DNA from: Bagarius yarrelli
Taxonomy: Eukaryota > Chordata > Actinopteri > Siluriformes > Sisoridae
Direction of reading: 5' to 3'
NCBI GenBank assembly: GCA_005784505.1
Contig: VCAZ01000035.1
Location: forward strand, 1,277,501-1,341,500
Length of the DNA stretch: 64,000 nt
A model generated the notes under the pieces. The model was not told the DNA's origin and did not search any database. It saw nothing but the letters and a program-made list of their open reading frames with translations. Positions 10,748-22,209 of this stretch are shown here, piece after piece. The translations under genes were made by a program, and so were the position numbers. Every line of letters starts with the position of its first letter. Position 1 is the first letter of the stretch.

Positions 10748-11441
10748 TAACCCTGACCACTATAACCCATTATACGTCTCCCCTGTGTGTATGTAATATG
10801 TAATAATTTTTTTCCTTTCCAACTTTGTACTAGATCTGAGGCTAACATTACAAACAAGCCAAAATCTCAGCGATTGTCATTTTAAAATCAATAACACAAT
10901 CGAGATATTACACACAAATGGCTCTTTCTGTGATTCAGATGGAAGCTTTTCGAATTGTGATGCATGTTGCAATGTTTTTAGGTGATTTGCTGCAATAAAA
11001 TGGCAGAATTAAGTGAAAATTGCACCACCACATTGTACCACGTCGTTTTGTCTGCTTTCTTGAAGAACATCTTTTTTGCAGTAACTTTCGTTGGTGAAGG
11101 AGAGACATTAGCGTAGAACATGTCTGCATCTTCTTTAACATAAAAAAAAAAAAAAACGACACAAAGGAAGTGTGTTTGATGACGTACTGGTCTTGTTTGT
11201 GCAACGAGTGAACAAATTTGCCAAAAAAAAATGTGTAATTGGCTGAAATTGCATAGTCACACAGAGCACACAGGAATTGGTTCAATTTTCGTTTTATCAG
11301 TGACATCATGCGATCCTGAAGGGACTTGTTTATCGTCTGCTATGTTTTGTAGACGTTTCTGATGTAACAGGAAGTCAGACCCAAATTAGGGATTACGTGG
11401 AATCAAACAGAACAGTTTAATATTCACCGAAGCAGTGAGGT
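10748..11441. other. Unique sequence
   Basis: A 124-codon minus-strand open frame at 10935-11309 contains a poly-Phe run from an A14 tract at 11142-11155. It has no recognisable domain and I do not call it a gene. Confidence 0.45.
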
Positions 11442-11515
11442 GGGAAGTGGTGGCTTACTGGTTAAGGTGTTGGACTGATACCAGAAAGACCAGGGTTTAA
11501 TTTCCAGCACCGCCA
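11442..11515 (+). mobile_element. V-SINE head, truncated
   Basis: It runs from GGGAAGTGGTGGCTTACTGG through GTTAAGGTGTTGGACTGATA to the degenerate B box and CCAGCACCGCCA. It stops before the GGGCCCC core. Confidence 0.88.
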
Positions 11516-11575
11516 CATACGACAAATGACAAATAGCCTCTTATAAATTTTAACTATACGGCCAGAATTGTGGGG
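11516..11575 (+). mobile_element. Tc1 MITE-like fragment shared with 20946-21005
   Basis: It contains TACGACAAATGACAAATAGC and AACTATACGGCCAGAATTG, ending in the same kind of terminus as family J (TATGGCCAAAA). The same sequence precedes the V-SINE at 21013, with the same junction. Confidence 0.65.
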
Positions 11576-11750
11576 AAAGTGGTAGCGTGGTCTTAGACTG
11601 CTAATTGAAAGATCAGGGTTCAATTCCCAGCACCACCAAGTTACCACTGTTGGGCCCCTGAGCAAGACCCTCAACCCCAAATTGCTTTGTTGTATAAATG
11701 AAATAAATGTAAGTCGCTCTGGATAAGGGCGTCTGCCAAATGCTGTAAAT
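11576..11750 (+). mobile_element. V-SINE (Mermaid/DANA-like), near full length
   Basis: It has a head with GGTTCAATTCCCAGCACCAC, the core GTTGGGCCCCTGAGCAAGAC, and the tail GTCGCTCTGGATAAGGGCGT followed by CTGCCAAATGCTGTAAATG. The tail is the LINE-like 3' end thought to be recognised by the partner reverse transcriptase. Confidence 0.93.
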
Positions 11751-11755
11751 GATTG

Positions 11756-12410
11756 GTGCGCTTTAGCGTTAGCAAACAAAACAGTCTTCCTGATTAGCCT
11801 GAACGAAACTTAGATAGAGAAATACCAGACTTAACATGGATAGAACTTGGAACCTTGGTCCTCTTGAAGCTTGGAAAACAATTTGGCTTTTAAATATAAA
11901 CAACTTGAGTCTATTTTTTCTTGGAGACCAGACAAGGTGTCTGTGTGAAAAGGGTGCTTATAAAGTGTGCTGGGCTGAGCAGTGAAATGAAGGTCAGGTG
12001 TGCATGGTTAAAACGCTGGTGACTGTGAGCACTGAATAGAGGAAGAACTTGGCGTTTCTGTGACATATGACTATTATTGAAGACTGTAATCTGCACTTAC
12101 CCCTTTATAGCAGGGGGGGAAAAAAACTGCACTGCAGCTTTTTAAAGCAAAATACGGTCTCTGGATTGAACCAAATTTCCACTTTTTTTGATTACTAACA
12201 ATTTGTGGTCACTAATCAAGAATATATAGTGTGTGGTTTTTGGCTGTGCTTATTAACAAAACACATCAGACTCTAGTAAATGCTGGAGGTCTGGAAGCCA
12301 TAGAACCACCAATTTCTGGTGCGATTTGGCTTTTAAAATTTAGACCAAAGATTGAAAAAAGGGACCAAATTAGAGCACGTAAAGGAAATAAGTCATTCTG
12401 ATTTTCCTAG
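11756..12410. other. Unique sequence
   Basis: No recognised feature. Confidence 0.5.
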
Positions 12411-12740
12411 GGGCTTAGTGGTTAGCACTGTTGCCTCACAGCAAGAAGGTCCCGGGTTCGATTCCCGGGCAGGGGTCTTTCTGTGTGGAGTTTGCATGTT
12501 CTCCATGTCCGCCTGCTTGCATGGGTTTACCCCGGGTTTTTCGGTTTCCCCACACAGTCCAAAAACATGTATGTTAGATTGACTGGTGATTGTAAATTAC
12601 CCATAGTTTGTGTGTGGCCCTGTGGCCCCAGGGTGTACCCCTTCTGCCTTTCGCCCTTTCCGAGATGGCTGGGATAGACCAGCAGATCCCTGTGACCCCG
12701 AAATAGGTAATAAGCAGGAAGACAGAAGATGAATAAATGA
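12411..12740 (+). mobile_element. tRNA-Val-like SINE (family B), near full length
   Basis: The head GGGCTTAGTGGTTAGCACTG with GGTCCCGGGTTCGATTCCC is well preserved. The body TGGAGTTTGCATGTTCTCCA and the tail (CTGGGATAGACC, TGACCCCG) follow. The end is GAAGATGAATAAATGA, a typical A-rich SINE terminus. Confidence 0.9.
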
Positions 12741-13920
12741 TATGGTTTTCTTATCAGATAGTTCGATATTCTAGGTAAGGCAGCCTATCATTACATAATA
12801 AACATCAATCAAAATGATAAAATGTAAATAAAAACAATTTGTGTGCTTCGCTTTGTGTTACATATTATAAAAATTGTGCTTTTTAGTCTCACAGTGAGAA
12901 AGACCACAACGGTTGCAACACACATCTGCTGGTGTAAGAGGGGAACATTATCTTCCTCAGTCGCCTTGTTTGAACCGTACACTCTCTGAAACTGAGCCTC
13001 AGCCACTTTTGGTCGTTCAGCCCTTAGCGGTTCCGATTACAGGAGATATATCAGGAACTGACCTCTCAACCCGTCACTGTCAGTTATTCTAAGAAGCAAA
13101 TCAGTCAGCTATCTGCAGTATGTGCTCTTTATTTCCAGGCTGAGTGCTGTAATCACTGTGCCATGATGATCTCAGTCATGCATGTGCCAGATCTCTTTGA
13201 TGAGCTGCCAGCTAGTTTTCCTGGAACAAGGCATATCTTTAGGAAGGAACACCCGGCTTATCTCTCCTTAGAACCGAGTGCGTCTGGTGATCTGGGGTTT
13301 GTTTTGGCTGGCTGGAGTGAAATGTTTTTTGGTTTTTTTTCTATGTGAGAATGAGCAATAGAAGGAGGTTATGGTTAGACCATGGCTAGACAGCATCATG
13401 CAGAAAAAGGAAGGGGTTCTTGCAAAAATGTGTGAGGATGGCACAATGCGAGAGCAGCACGATGATACTGTTTGCTGGAACGTGGCGAAACGGTTGGCAG
13501 TGCTGGGAGAGAGAAAGAAAGAGAGAGAGATGTGATATTGCACCAAGGCCAAGCTGTCATCAGGCTGCTGCAGTCCCCTAGCACATAAAAGAGAAAGCCG
13601 AGCATTAGACGCTTTTTTTTTTTCCGAGATGTAAAACTGTTTCGATCCAAAGCCAGAGCTTTATTATTACCCCAGCAACTAAAAAGATCAATGTAAAATT
13701 TAGATTCTGCTTTTTATCATCGGTGAATCATACAGTGTAAAATTTCTGTCTAGTCATTAAGATTCTCATTGATACAAAGCTGGGATTTAAAAAAGAACTG
13801 GTGGTCATTCGGGCAGACAATAAGCAGATACATGTATTCAGTCATTGCAAAGAAAAACTAACTGTTTAGAGATTCATTTATAATTACAGGTTAGTCAATA
13901 TTGCTTAAACACAGACGTAT
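12741..13920. other. Unique sequence
   Basis: No recognised repeat. Overlapping minus-strand open frames at 13268-13650 (84-94 codons) are Ser/Phe-rich, overlap a GA tract (about 13510-13530) and show no domain. Confidence 0.45.
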
Positions 13921-13937
13921 GTGTAGATAGATAGATC

Positions 13938-14239
<302 letters not shown>

Positions 14240-14258
14240 GACTGAAGACCAAATGCAA

Positions 14259-14327
14259 GACTTCAGTAAAGATCAATGTTAGAATAAGCCACAGGTCAGG
14301 TGATCAACAATCAAAACACAGGATTGT

Positions 14328-14329
<2 letters not shown>
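14259..14329. repeat. 71-bp duplicated segment, copy 1
   Basis: It starts GACTTCAGTAAAGATCAATG and ends CACAGGATTGTGA. The segment recurs at 14428-14498 with a single A/G difference, separated by a GATA array. Confidence 0.97.
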
Positions 14330-14418
<89 letters not shown>

Positions 14419-14419
14419 T
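14328..14419. repeat. (GATA)n microsatellite between duplicated segments
   Basis: A pure GATA run of about 23 units between the two 71-bp copies. Confidence 0.97.
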
Positions 14420-14427
14420 GTTTTATA

Positions 14428-14498
14428 GACTTCAGTAAAGATCAATGTTAGAATAAGCCACAGGTCAGGTGATCAACAATCAAGACACAGGATTGTGA
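14428..14498. repeat. 71-bp duplicated segment, copy 2
   Basis: The partner of 14259-14329. The near-identity implies a recent duplication, a polymorphic array, or possibly an assembly artefact. Confidence 0.97.
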
Positions 14499-14880
14499 CA
14501 CAGAAGCAAGGTCATAACATGTAATCAAAGCTGGCTTGCTATCAACTGGTGATAAACAACACACTTGACAAACGCTGACCGATCTAAATTATTGTTATGC
14601 ACTGGAAGTGTACTGGGATGTGTGTGTTATGTTTGTGTCTCTCCCCATCTGGTCTGGGGATCCAGTAGCTAAAGTAAAGGCTCTCAACGCTTTAATTTAC
14701 AGATATGGAAAACTGTGGCCCTGTGAAAATGGAAGGTTTTTTTTAGGTATATATATATATATATACGCACATACAAATAATTTTAAATATTTATACAAAA
14801 GAGGGTCTTACTGTTAAAGTGTTGCTGTTCAGTTTTTCTACGTAAGCTATTAAGTTAGCTACTTATTTACTCACTACAGG
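14499..14880. other. Unique sequence with a short TA run
   Basis: A TA dinucleotide run lies at about 14749-14766. Nothing else is recognised. Confidence 0.5.
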
Positions 14881-15020
14881 GCAAGTGGTAGCTCAGCGGT
14901 GTTGGTGAGCAGATCAGAAGGTTGTGAGTTCCCACAAGCTGCCTAAGCTGGGCACTTAAACAAGGCCCTTGACCCTTAACTGCTCAACTGTGTAAATAAG
15001 GTAATTGTAAGTTTCTTTGA
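14881..15020 (+). mobile_element. V-SINE variant, diverged
   Basis: The A-box-like GTGGTAGCTCAGCGG is strong. The B box is decayed. The core GGCACTTAAACAAGGCCCTT and oligo region ACTGCTCAACTGTGTAAAT are recognisable. The tail GTAAGTTTCTTTGAATCAGG is very diverged. It is the most divergent V-SINE in the window and may be a separate subfamily. Confidence 0.75.
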
Positions 15021-15494
15021 ATCAGGGTTTTCCTTTTTTTTTTTTAACTCCATAGAATTTACTCCTTTTAAGCTGCCGCTAGTACATCGTTCACATCATC
15101 TAATGTAAACAAATAGCTCCTGCAGGCGAAATCTTAAAAAATCCATCCCATAATGCAATGTGAAGTTGATCCCCAGACACTGGAGTACAATTTAAAGTCC
15201 AGGGCAGTGACTAGATCAGCAGTCACAACCCAATTTCTGTTTTGTGTATTAAATCATTTGTAGCTAATTGTTTTTTATAGCAGATTTGGAAAAGCACCGT
15301 GATCATTAGTGTGTCTCACATGAACAGCACGTCTTTAGTGTGGACAGATTCATTAATTATTAAAATATTTGAAAAAAGAACGGTCCATGATATTGATTAA
15401 AAAGACTTTGGGAAAAGTTACCTATTATAATAATTATTATTATCATCATTATACCTTTTTCAAAGCGCTCTACATCATCAGCATTTAAACCTGA
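15021..15494. other. Unique AT-rich sequence
   Basis: No recognised feature. Confidence 0.5.
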
Positions 15495-16025
15495 TCGTAG
15501 ATATACATACTTTACATCTTAAATATTATTCATACATACACACACAACCGGGAGCACCTCTAATAACACACAATATATTTGTTTATCACAAGTCGAATTG
15601 CATCTACACTAGACTAAATGTCTGTTCTTTGTTATTCCGAGCTCACCGTCGCCACCATCACTTGGAGACAATAAGACAGTTTCTCAGTGATCTCTTGTCT
15701 TCTAAACGGCCATCCGGACAAGACCACGGAAACTGCAGTATGGGTAACGTACTGGTTTATCTGGTCAGAGGAGAACTGACCCCCACCGACTGAGCCTGGT
15801 TTCTCCCAAGGTTTTTTTTCTCCATTCTGTCACTGATGGAGTTTCGGTTCCTTGCCGCCGTCGCCTCTGGCTTGCTTAGTTGGGGACTCTAAATTTATAG
15901 ATATCAGTTAAACTCAGTGTTTAAATAAGTGTTTAATGATGTCGTCTCTAAAGTATTTCTGCAAAGCTGCTTTGAAACAATCCTGATTGTTAAAAGCGCT
16001 ATAGAAATAAAGGTGACATGATTTG
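15495..16025 (+). mobile_element. Dispersed repeat family O, copy 1
   Basis: Shared blocks are CGAGCTCACCGTCGCCACCA, CTGGTCAGAGGAGAACTGAC, CTGGTTTCTC..AAGG, TTCTGTCACTGATGGAGTTT and the terminal AAAGCTGCTTTGAAACAATC...AAAAGCGCTATAGAAATAAA. The terminal block recurs in copies at 16040, 22210 and 43050. It is a familiar teleost repeat whose class I cannot name with confidence. Confidence 0.75.
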
Positions 16026-16039
16026 ACACACACACTTGA

Positions 16040-16440
16040 TGAAGGATGACTATTCCGATCTCACCGTCACCACAAGATCCAGTCTGTGTCCAGCCCAGTT
16101 GGTGGATCAGCACTTGGAGACAGTAAGTCTTTCCAGTTTCCCAGTGACGAGCATGTCTTCTAGATGGCCATCCAGACAAGAGCACGGAAACTTTGTTGCA
16201 GCATGGAATAATTTGCTGGTTTGTCTGGTCAGAGGAGAACTGAAAACCCCCACACCCCCACCCACCCTCACCCACCTCCCCGACTGAACCTGGTTTCTTT
16301 CAAGGTTTTTTTCTCCATTCTGTCACTGATGGAGTTTTGGTTCTTTGCCGCTGTCACTTCTGGTTTGATTCTGTAAAGGTGCTTTGACACAGTCTTTATT
16401 GGTAAAAAGCACTATATAAATAAAGGTGACTTGACTTATA
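16040..16440 (+). mobile_element. Dispersed repeat family O, copy 2, head-to-tail with copy 1
   Basis: It has the same block order as 15495-16025, with TATTCCGATCTCACCGTCAC near the start and AGCACTATATAAATAAAGGT at the end. It directly follows copy 1 in the same orientation. A C-rich insertion (about 16246-16280) makes a Pro/His-rich open frame that is not a gene. Confidence 0.75.
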
Positions 16441-18555
16441 ACCCCCTTCAGGATTGCGTTGTTTTTTGACTCACATCTTTCTACATCATAATCACGTGTC
16501 TAAAAAGACAAACAGAAAAGCTGTTTTTGGTTTTACGCCGTCTCTTTCTTTTCTTTTCTCCAACCGCACAAAAACCAAACAGAACAACATATCTGTCCTT
16601 TCCTGTCATATAATTGGTACTCGTGTGTACTCGCACATGTAATTAGGTTTCACACCCAGTTTTTAAGACACTGCTGATGATTTGTCTCGGATGAGTCAGC
16701 ATAAATAAATGAACCTCGATTCAAACTGATCCTAGGGTGCAATTCACCACGTGTAAACATTGTAAATGAAAGGCTGTGTGAGTCTATAGTCTGGGTTAGA
16801 AAGAAATCAGCCCCAGGCTTTACCGCATAGCATTCCATCTATTTAATCTAGCTATTAAGCTTATATTGTGCAATTATTAATAGTCTATTGCGTTGCTGTT
16901 TGCCAGACGGCACAAACATGATCCCCATGTCATACTGTAGGATCTCAGTTGTCATAATGTCAATCTTCGTAAGCAATACATGCTTCGTAACCTGTGTTAT
17001 CTAAATGGTAATTGGTAGCTCTCATTACATAACTCGAAAAGTTGTCATTTCTGGCTGTTCTGTCCACCAGAATCGATTCAATCGTTTCCCGAAGTGGTTT
17101 GAAGTTGTGTAGCTATTTGTGTCATCAGGTTTGGTGCTCTTATTGGACGGTCGTCGTAGGAGAAATCACACTGTACGTCTGATCATAATGGCTGTTAATC
17201 ATCTGTCTGGGAACATACACAACTAGCGATCCAAAACAACAAATTTTAGCGTAGGATTATAGGAATGCAGACAAACAAATCGTAGCTAAAATCACACAGT
17301 TGAGGCCCAACTTTAGTTTCTACACAAGGATTTTTTTTATTATTTAATTATGCGTTTTCTTTAAAGTGACGCATTTTTTTCTGAATACTTTCACTGCTCT
17401 TTCACTGCTTTATTGATGAATTAGATTTTAAATGCTCTGGTGTCACGGCCATGTGTGAACATGTGGGCTGGCGCAGGTGTTTGGGTAACTGTCCACATCT
17501 CCACCACTTCCCCAACACAATGACTGGCTTGTTCGTGGCCCTATCCTCCTCGTTCTGCAGCTCTGACGTGGCGCTACAGAGGACAGACAAATGACAAGCC
17601 GCATTTGTCACAGGCCGCATTCTGCAGAAAAAGGAAGTACAAAGCATATGTGTAGGAAATGGGAGTGAAAATGTTCTATTTACTTGTAGCAACTGTCTGT
17701 TGGTTTTGTTTAAATTTCTCTATTAAAGATCTTTGTTTCAGGTCATATTACAGTTTTATTTATTTATCTGTTTTAGCTACATACGCCATAGCTTAATAAC
17801 TTAAGCTTGTACATTTTATTATAAAGATGTATGTCTTGTATGCAATTGTTGCAACAACTTGAGTTTTTTTTTACCACTGTATTTCCTTAACATTACCTTT
17901 AGCCGTTAACACACAGCTACATTGTACATCCATAGCTATGTTTTCATCCAAAGATGCGAATTAAACTTATGCACAAAACTTAAATATGGCATAAAATATT
18001 TGCAAATAAAGCACCGTTTCCATCCAACAAATCAAAGAGAACAAAATCATCACTTCCTGATAAACTGGCACCAAATATCCCTAAAAAACCCCTCTGATTT
18101 GCGTGTTTTGTTAATGTTTTCTATCAAAAAAGATTGTCACTTCTTATATATTACCTTTAAAAAGGTTTGAAACTTAGCGTCCACCCAAGCAACCTAGCGC
18201 CTTTTTGCTATTTTTGCTGTTGAAGCAAAATCACATGACTTTTTTAATGCACAGGCTGTAATTTATTCAGTAAATGTTTTTCCATTGTACTTTATGCATT
18301 TTCTTTTCGGACAAAAATATGGATAAACTACAATATCCAAAATATACAACAACTTTATCCTACTCAGATTTTTTTTTTTCCAGGGTTTATGTGCATTTTA
18401 GTGTTTCCTTCAAGAGTTTTCCGCATAATATAGTCCAAAAATTTACATAAGACTAGATCACAGAAACACAGCTATTGTGTACTGTACTAACACGCTACAT
18501 CATTTTCTGTGTTTTCTTATAATAAACATATAAACACACACACCGCATCTCCGCA
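16441..18555. other. Unique sequence, about 2.1 kb
   Basis: No exon, SINE or transposon recognised. Open frames of up to 96 codons (17402-17692, minus strand) have no recognisable domain. Confidence 0.5.
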
Positions 18556-18559
18556 GTGC

Positions 18560-18705
18560 CCTTGCGAGTACCGTATGCTAATGGAGCGTGTTATGGTGCT
18601 GATGAGAACGAGAAGGCTGTTGCAGGTCACTGACGTTTAACAGAAACATGCCAGAGCTTTATCACAATCCTCAGCACAGTGGAGCAGAACCAGGATACAC
18701 ACCCG

Positions 18706-18743
<38 letters not shown>

Positions 18744-18960
18744 ACTGTATGTAGCCGGTTGCTATGGAAACCCAGGTGGAGGGCCACGTCTGACCCTATA
18801 TGGTGAAGGAGGTTTGAATGCAAATGAGGTGGAACTTTGGTCGGAGACAAACATTCTGTACTGCTAACAACATGTGGGTCCATTCAGCATTTCCATGACA
18901 ACCAGGAAGCATGCTTCACGGCGACATTCTGTGTTCTGTGGCGCCGGCACGGTTGGTAGA
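18560..18960. promoter_or_regulatory. Candidate regulatory element with RFX and octamer motifs
   Basis: GGTTGCTATGGAAACC (18757-18772) is a near-ideal RFX X-box. ATGCAAAT (18818-18825) is an exact POU octamer. They lie 45 bp apart in unique sequence, next to a CA microsatellite. Motif presence is seen directly. Function is inference and depends on cross-species conservation I cannot test. Confidence 0.3.
18707..18739. repeat. (CA)n microsatellite
   Basis: An uninterrupted CA run of about 16 units. Confidence 0.95.
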
Positions 18961-19604
18961 TTTCAGGATGCCTAAAGAGGCTGAATTTTTAACCATATTT
19001 AAAATAATTTGTGATGCCCTACGGCATAGAATCAAGCTGCATCTTACCACGCAAACAAAAAAAACACATCATATCTCATATATCCTTTTTATATTTAATT
19101 ACATTTTTATCCGGTTATCATGAGGATCCAAAAAACCCAAAAGTCCACTACCAGCAGCTGTTTTATTATTGCATCATTCATCAAAAAAATACTACAAATT
19201 TGACAAGTTACAGTTCTTGCATGTTTACATCATCCTTCATTAATGTTGAAAGAGATAGCAGTAACACATAACAAAAGAGAGATGTAGTTATGGTGTCACA
19301 AACACTGTATGAGTCAACTGAGTTAACGAGTTTTACAGATTTTTTAAATTGTGTGAAAGTAGACCACAGTAGCACGCATAATTAAAGATAATGTTATGCT
19401 ATTTCTACTCACAGTGCTACAACAGTCAATTATTCCGATTACACAAACCAGAGCAGCCTCCGTCTGGGATCCTTTCACTGACTTGACCTGTGTGATAGCT
19501 TAAAAACATAATAGTTGCATGAGGATGTTTTAAAGAAAATATATATCCATTATTGTGTTATCCGGTTTTATATATTTGCTTTGAACTCTGATTAAATTAC
19601 AGTC
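18961..19604. other. Unique AT-rich sequence
   Basis: Nothing recognised. Open frames are short. Confidence 0.5.
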
Positions 19605-19910
19605 GAATCAAAACTAGTCTCCAGACCTTCAGACTGACACCAGGAGGTCTGGGAACCTTGACCGCTTTGAATGGCTAAGGCCCGCCCTAGAGGGTGTATG
19701 ACTGACAGGTAAGGCAACCAATGATGTTCAGCTTTGGGCTTCACTAAGCACCTCTTGAACGTCTTTTAAACAGTCTATACCGTGAATCCTGTCCAACCAA
19801 TCAGAGGACGACTTAAAACCTCCTGAAGTTTGCCATATGGATGAGATGTTCAGCCAGCGGTCGTTGTGCGTGATGTCTAAGGCTGAGACGAGATCAAAAC
19901 TAATGTGTAA
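19605..19910. other. GC-richer segment, possible unclassified repeat
   Basis: A block from ATCAAAACTAGTCTCCAGAC to GAGATCAAAACTAATGTGTA contrasts with its AT-rich surroundings. A related ATCAAAACTA word lies at both ends in direct orientation. It lies directly before a LINE 3' end. I half-recognise it as repetitive in fish but cannot classify it. Confidence 0.3.
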
Positions 19911-19924
19911 CAGACAGCCAATAC

Positions 19925-20435
19925 CATCTCCATGTTACCAGTACATCCTAAACTGTTGCTTAATTCTGTCAGACTGCTCAACAGCTTTTTTACCCAGGAT
20001 GTAAGAGCCCTTAACGCCAATGTCCCTGTCCCCTTCTCAAAACCTCATCCACAACCCTACCAGCTGAAACCATACACACACCCCACCCAAACTCATAAAA
20101 CGGACAATCTTTTAGATGCAATTCTGAGTCAGCTACACACATACACACACCTGTAGTAACGCTCTTTCCCTGTATACACACTAGACACAACCTCACACAA
20201 AGACTAAATATGACAATAGATCTTCACTTGTGCACTACAAATCTTGCACTAAAATCTCTTTTCGCACAATCTTATTTACAATTTCTACGTAAAGCCTTTA
20301 GCACAGTCTCAGTCTGTGTATGTATATTATGTGTAACTTGTATGTATCACCGGGGTCCTGTGAGACAAGACATTTCATTCTATATGTCCACACGTAGGAG
20401 AATGACAATAAAGCTAGACTTGGCATGACTTGAAC
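19925..20435 (+). mobile_element. 5'-truncated non-LTR retrotransposon (LINE) 3' end
   Basis: A plus-strand frame near 19960-20020 reads SVRLLNSFFTQDVRALNAN, like the C-terminal end of fish LINE reverse-transcriptase ORFs. It is followed by a 3' UTR-like stretch ending AGACAAGACATTTCATTCTA...GACAATAAAGCTAGACTTGG, typical of LINE 3' ends. All catalytic domains are missing, so it is a dead 5'-truncated copy. The clade is not determinable. Confidence 0.55.
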
Positions 20436-20945
20436 TTGTTGTATGTCTCCTGCATCATAGCAATTTTCCAATCTTACCATTTTTAAAACTGATTAAGACA
20501 CGTCATTATTTTTTATCCGTCTGTAAAACAAGTTTGTTCCTGTCATCACGTCACCAGAATTACTGTAACAGCTGCTGTTAAGGAAAATGAATCAAACCTT
20601 CATTTCTCCAGTTAACATCACATGGTTCTTATAATACGATAATTGCCCGATTTAGTAGGTGTGTTATCCATATAAGTGCATTATTGACCGTGTAGTATGT
20701 AGTTATGAGACTAAAACCGGTCTGTGATTTAATATTGTACTACTAATACCCTATTAAGCTCCTATTCTTAAATCGGGTCAACCATACAGGCAAAACAGGA
20801 AATAGATTAGACTAAATAATTTCTCCAAGCTTTAGACCTACCACAGCGACAGCGATAAAAGGTAATAGATACTATAAATAAATTGTCAAAGTCTTATCTT
20901 TAAATGCTTTTGGAGTATTTTAGTTATATCACAGATTTTATCTTT
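20436..20945. other. Unique AT-rich sequence
   Basis: No recognised feature. Confidence 0.5.
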
Positions 20946-21012
20946 TCAAATACGAAAAATGACAAAAAGCCTATAAATTTAAACTATATGGCCAAAATTG
21001 GGGGAAAAAAAG
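20946..21012 (+). mobile_element. Tc1 MITE-like fragment shared with 11516-11575
   Basis: It contains AATACGAAAAATGACAAAAA and AACTATATGGCCAAAATTGG. It joins the following V-SINE at the same relative position as the copy at 11516. Confidence 0.65.
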
Positions 21013-21187
21013 GGGGTAGCGTAGTGTTGGACTGCTAATTGGAAGATCAGGTTTCTATTCCCAGCACCACCAAGCTACCACTGTTGGGCCCCTGAGCAAC
21101 ACCCTTAAATCCCAATTGCTCAGTTTTATAAAACAGATAAGTGTATGTCGCTCTGGATAAGGACATCTGCCAAATACTACAAATGTA
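21013..21187 (+). mobile_element. V-SINE (Mermaid/DANA-like), near full length
   Basis: It has a head with GTAGCGTAGTGTTGGACTGC, the core TTGGGCCCCTGAGCAACACC, and the tail GTCGCTCTGGATAAGGACAT then CTGCCAAATAC. The head lacks the usual GGTTAAGG, like the copy at 11576, so the two may share a source. Confidence 0.92.
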
Positions 21188-21354
21188 AAATTTGGTGGAC
21201 CTCTTAACATGACATCGATAAGTGTCTTCCTAGCTATATTTCCATCCAGCTATTTTTTTTAAGATAATTAAGATGCATATTAATGTCTTGAAAATCTACA
21301 TTTAATGTAGCATTTACATTTCTCTTCACTGGAACTTCTGCCATTCTGTTACAT

Positions 21355-21541
21355 CGGGGGTGTCCAAACTCGGTCCTGGAGGGCCTGCAGAGTTTAGCCT
21401 CAACTTGCCTCAACACACCTACCTGTAAGTTTCAAGTGTACCTAGCAAGATCTTGATTAGTTGGTTCTGGTGCGTCTCATTAGGGTTAGAGCTAAACTCT
21501 GCAGGACACCCCGACCCTAGGACCGAGATTGCCCACCCCTG
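21355..21541. mobile_element. hAT-type MITE (family F), palindromic, about 187 bp
   Basis: The left end GGGGGTGTCCAAACTCGGTC pairs with the right end GACCGAGATTGCCCACCCCTG. Inner arms GCAGAGTTTAGCC and GCTAAACTCTGC are also inverted. The size and ends match a very common fish non-autonomous hAT-like element. Flanking 8-bp duplications are not clear. Confidence 0.82.
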
Positions 21542-21646
21542 CTGTATCAAAATGGCTCAGAAGAAACAGGGTGAATACAGACAGTTTATTTTCAGTACAG
21601 CATGCAATGTGACAGTCTGTAACTGAGGAGATTCTGTGACTAGACA

Positions 21647-21650
<4 letters not shown>

Positions 21651-21677
<27 letters not shown>
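21651..21677. repeat. (GT)n microsatellite
   Basis: A pure GT run. Confidence 0.95.
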
Positions 21678-21944
21678 AGGAGTGTGTTTAAGTAGAGGTG
21701 AGTGGTGAATGCAAACAGGTGTGTCCAATTAGCACTCTGGAGAAAGGTGTGCGCAGATGTTGGGTGGTGAGACAGCCTGATTTGTCTGGGACAATACCGG
21801 TGTGCACCAAACCTCAGATCTCCATAAACACAGGGTTTATTATGATTACAGTTGAAGCCATGACCTGAAAACCATTCAAATGAACTAAAACACTGACTGC
21901 ACCAAAGAACTTCTCAGCCAACATCACTGCCTGATCTTACTAAT

Positions 21945-22012
21945 ACACATCCCCACAGTCACACGGTCTACTGGAAACCTTTTCTAGAAGCGTGGAGGTT
22001 ATTATAGCTGAC
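21945..22012 (+). mobile_element. Tc1-type MITE family J fragment
   Basis: CATCCCCACAGTCACACGGT...GAAGCGTGGAGGTTATTATA matches the central block seen at 53930-54025 and 55085-55145. A V-SINE follows directly. Confidence 0.65.
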
Positions 22013-22028
22013 TCAATCTGGATCCACT

Positions 22029-22209
22029 CATTTACATCTACAGCATTTGTCAGACATCCTTATCCAGAGCGACTTACATTTATCTCTCTTATACAACTGA
22101 GACATTCAGGATTAAGGGCCTTGCTCAGGGACCCAGCAGAGAGCTGGGAATCAAACCCACAATCTTTGGGTTGGTAGTCCAACACCTTAACTATGACCCA
22201 CCACTTCCC
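22029..22209 (-). mobile_element. V-SINE (Mermaid/DANA-like), near full length
   Basis: On the plus strand it reads tail first (ACAGCATTTGTCAGACATCC, TTATCCAGAGCGACTTAC), then the core GGGCCTTGCTCAGGGACCCA, then the head ending CCACTTCCCA. The B box appears as GGGAATCAAACCC. Confidence 0.92.

Noticed and set aside
11142..11155. Poly-A tracts as processed pseudogene tails (also at 23054 and 56845)
   Set aside because: No retrocopied coding sequence was recognised upstream of them.
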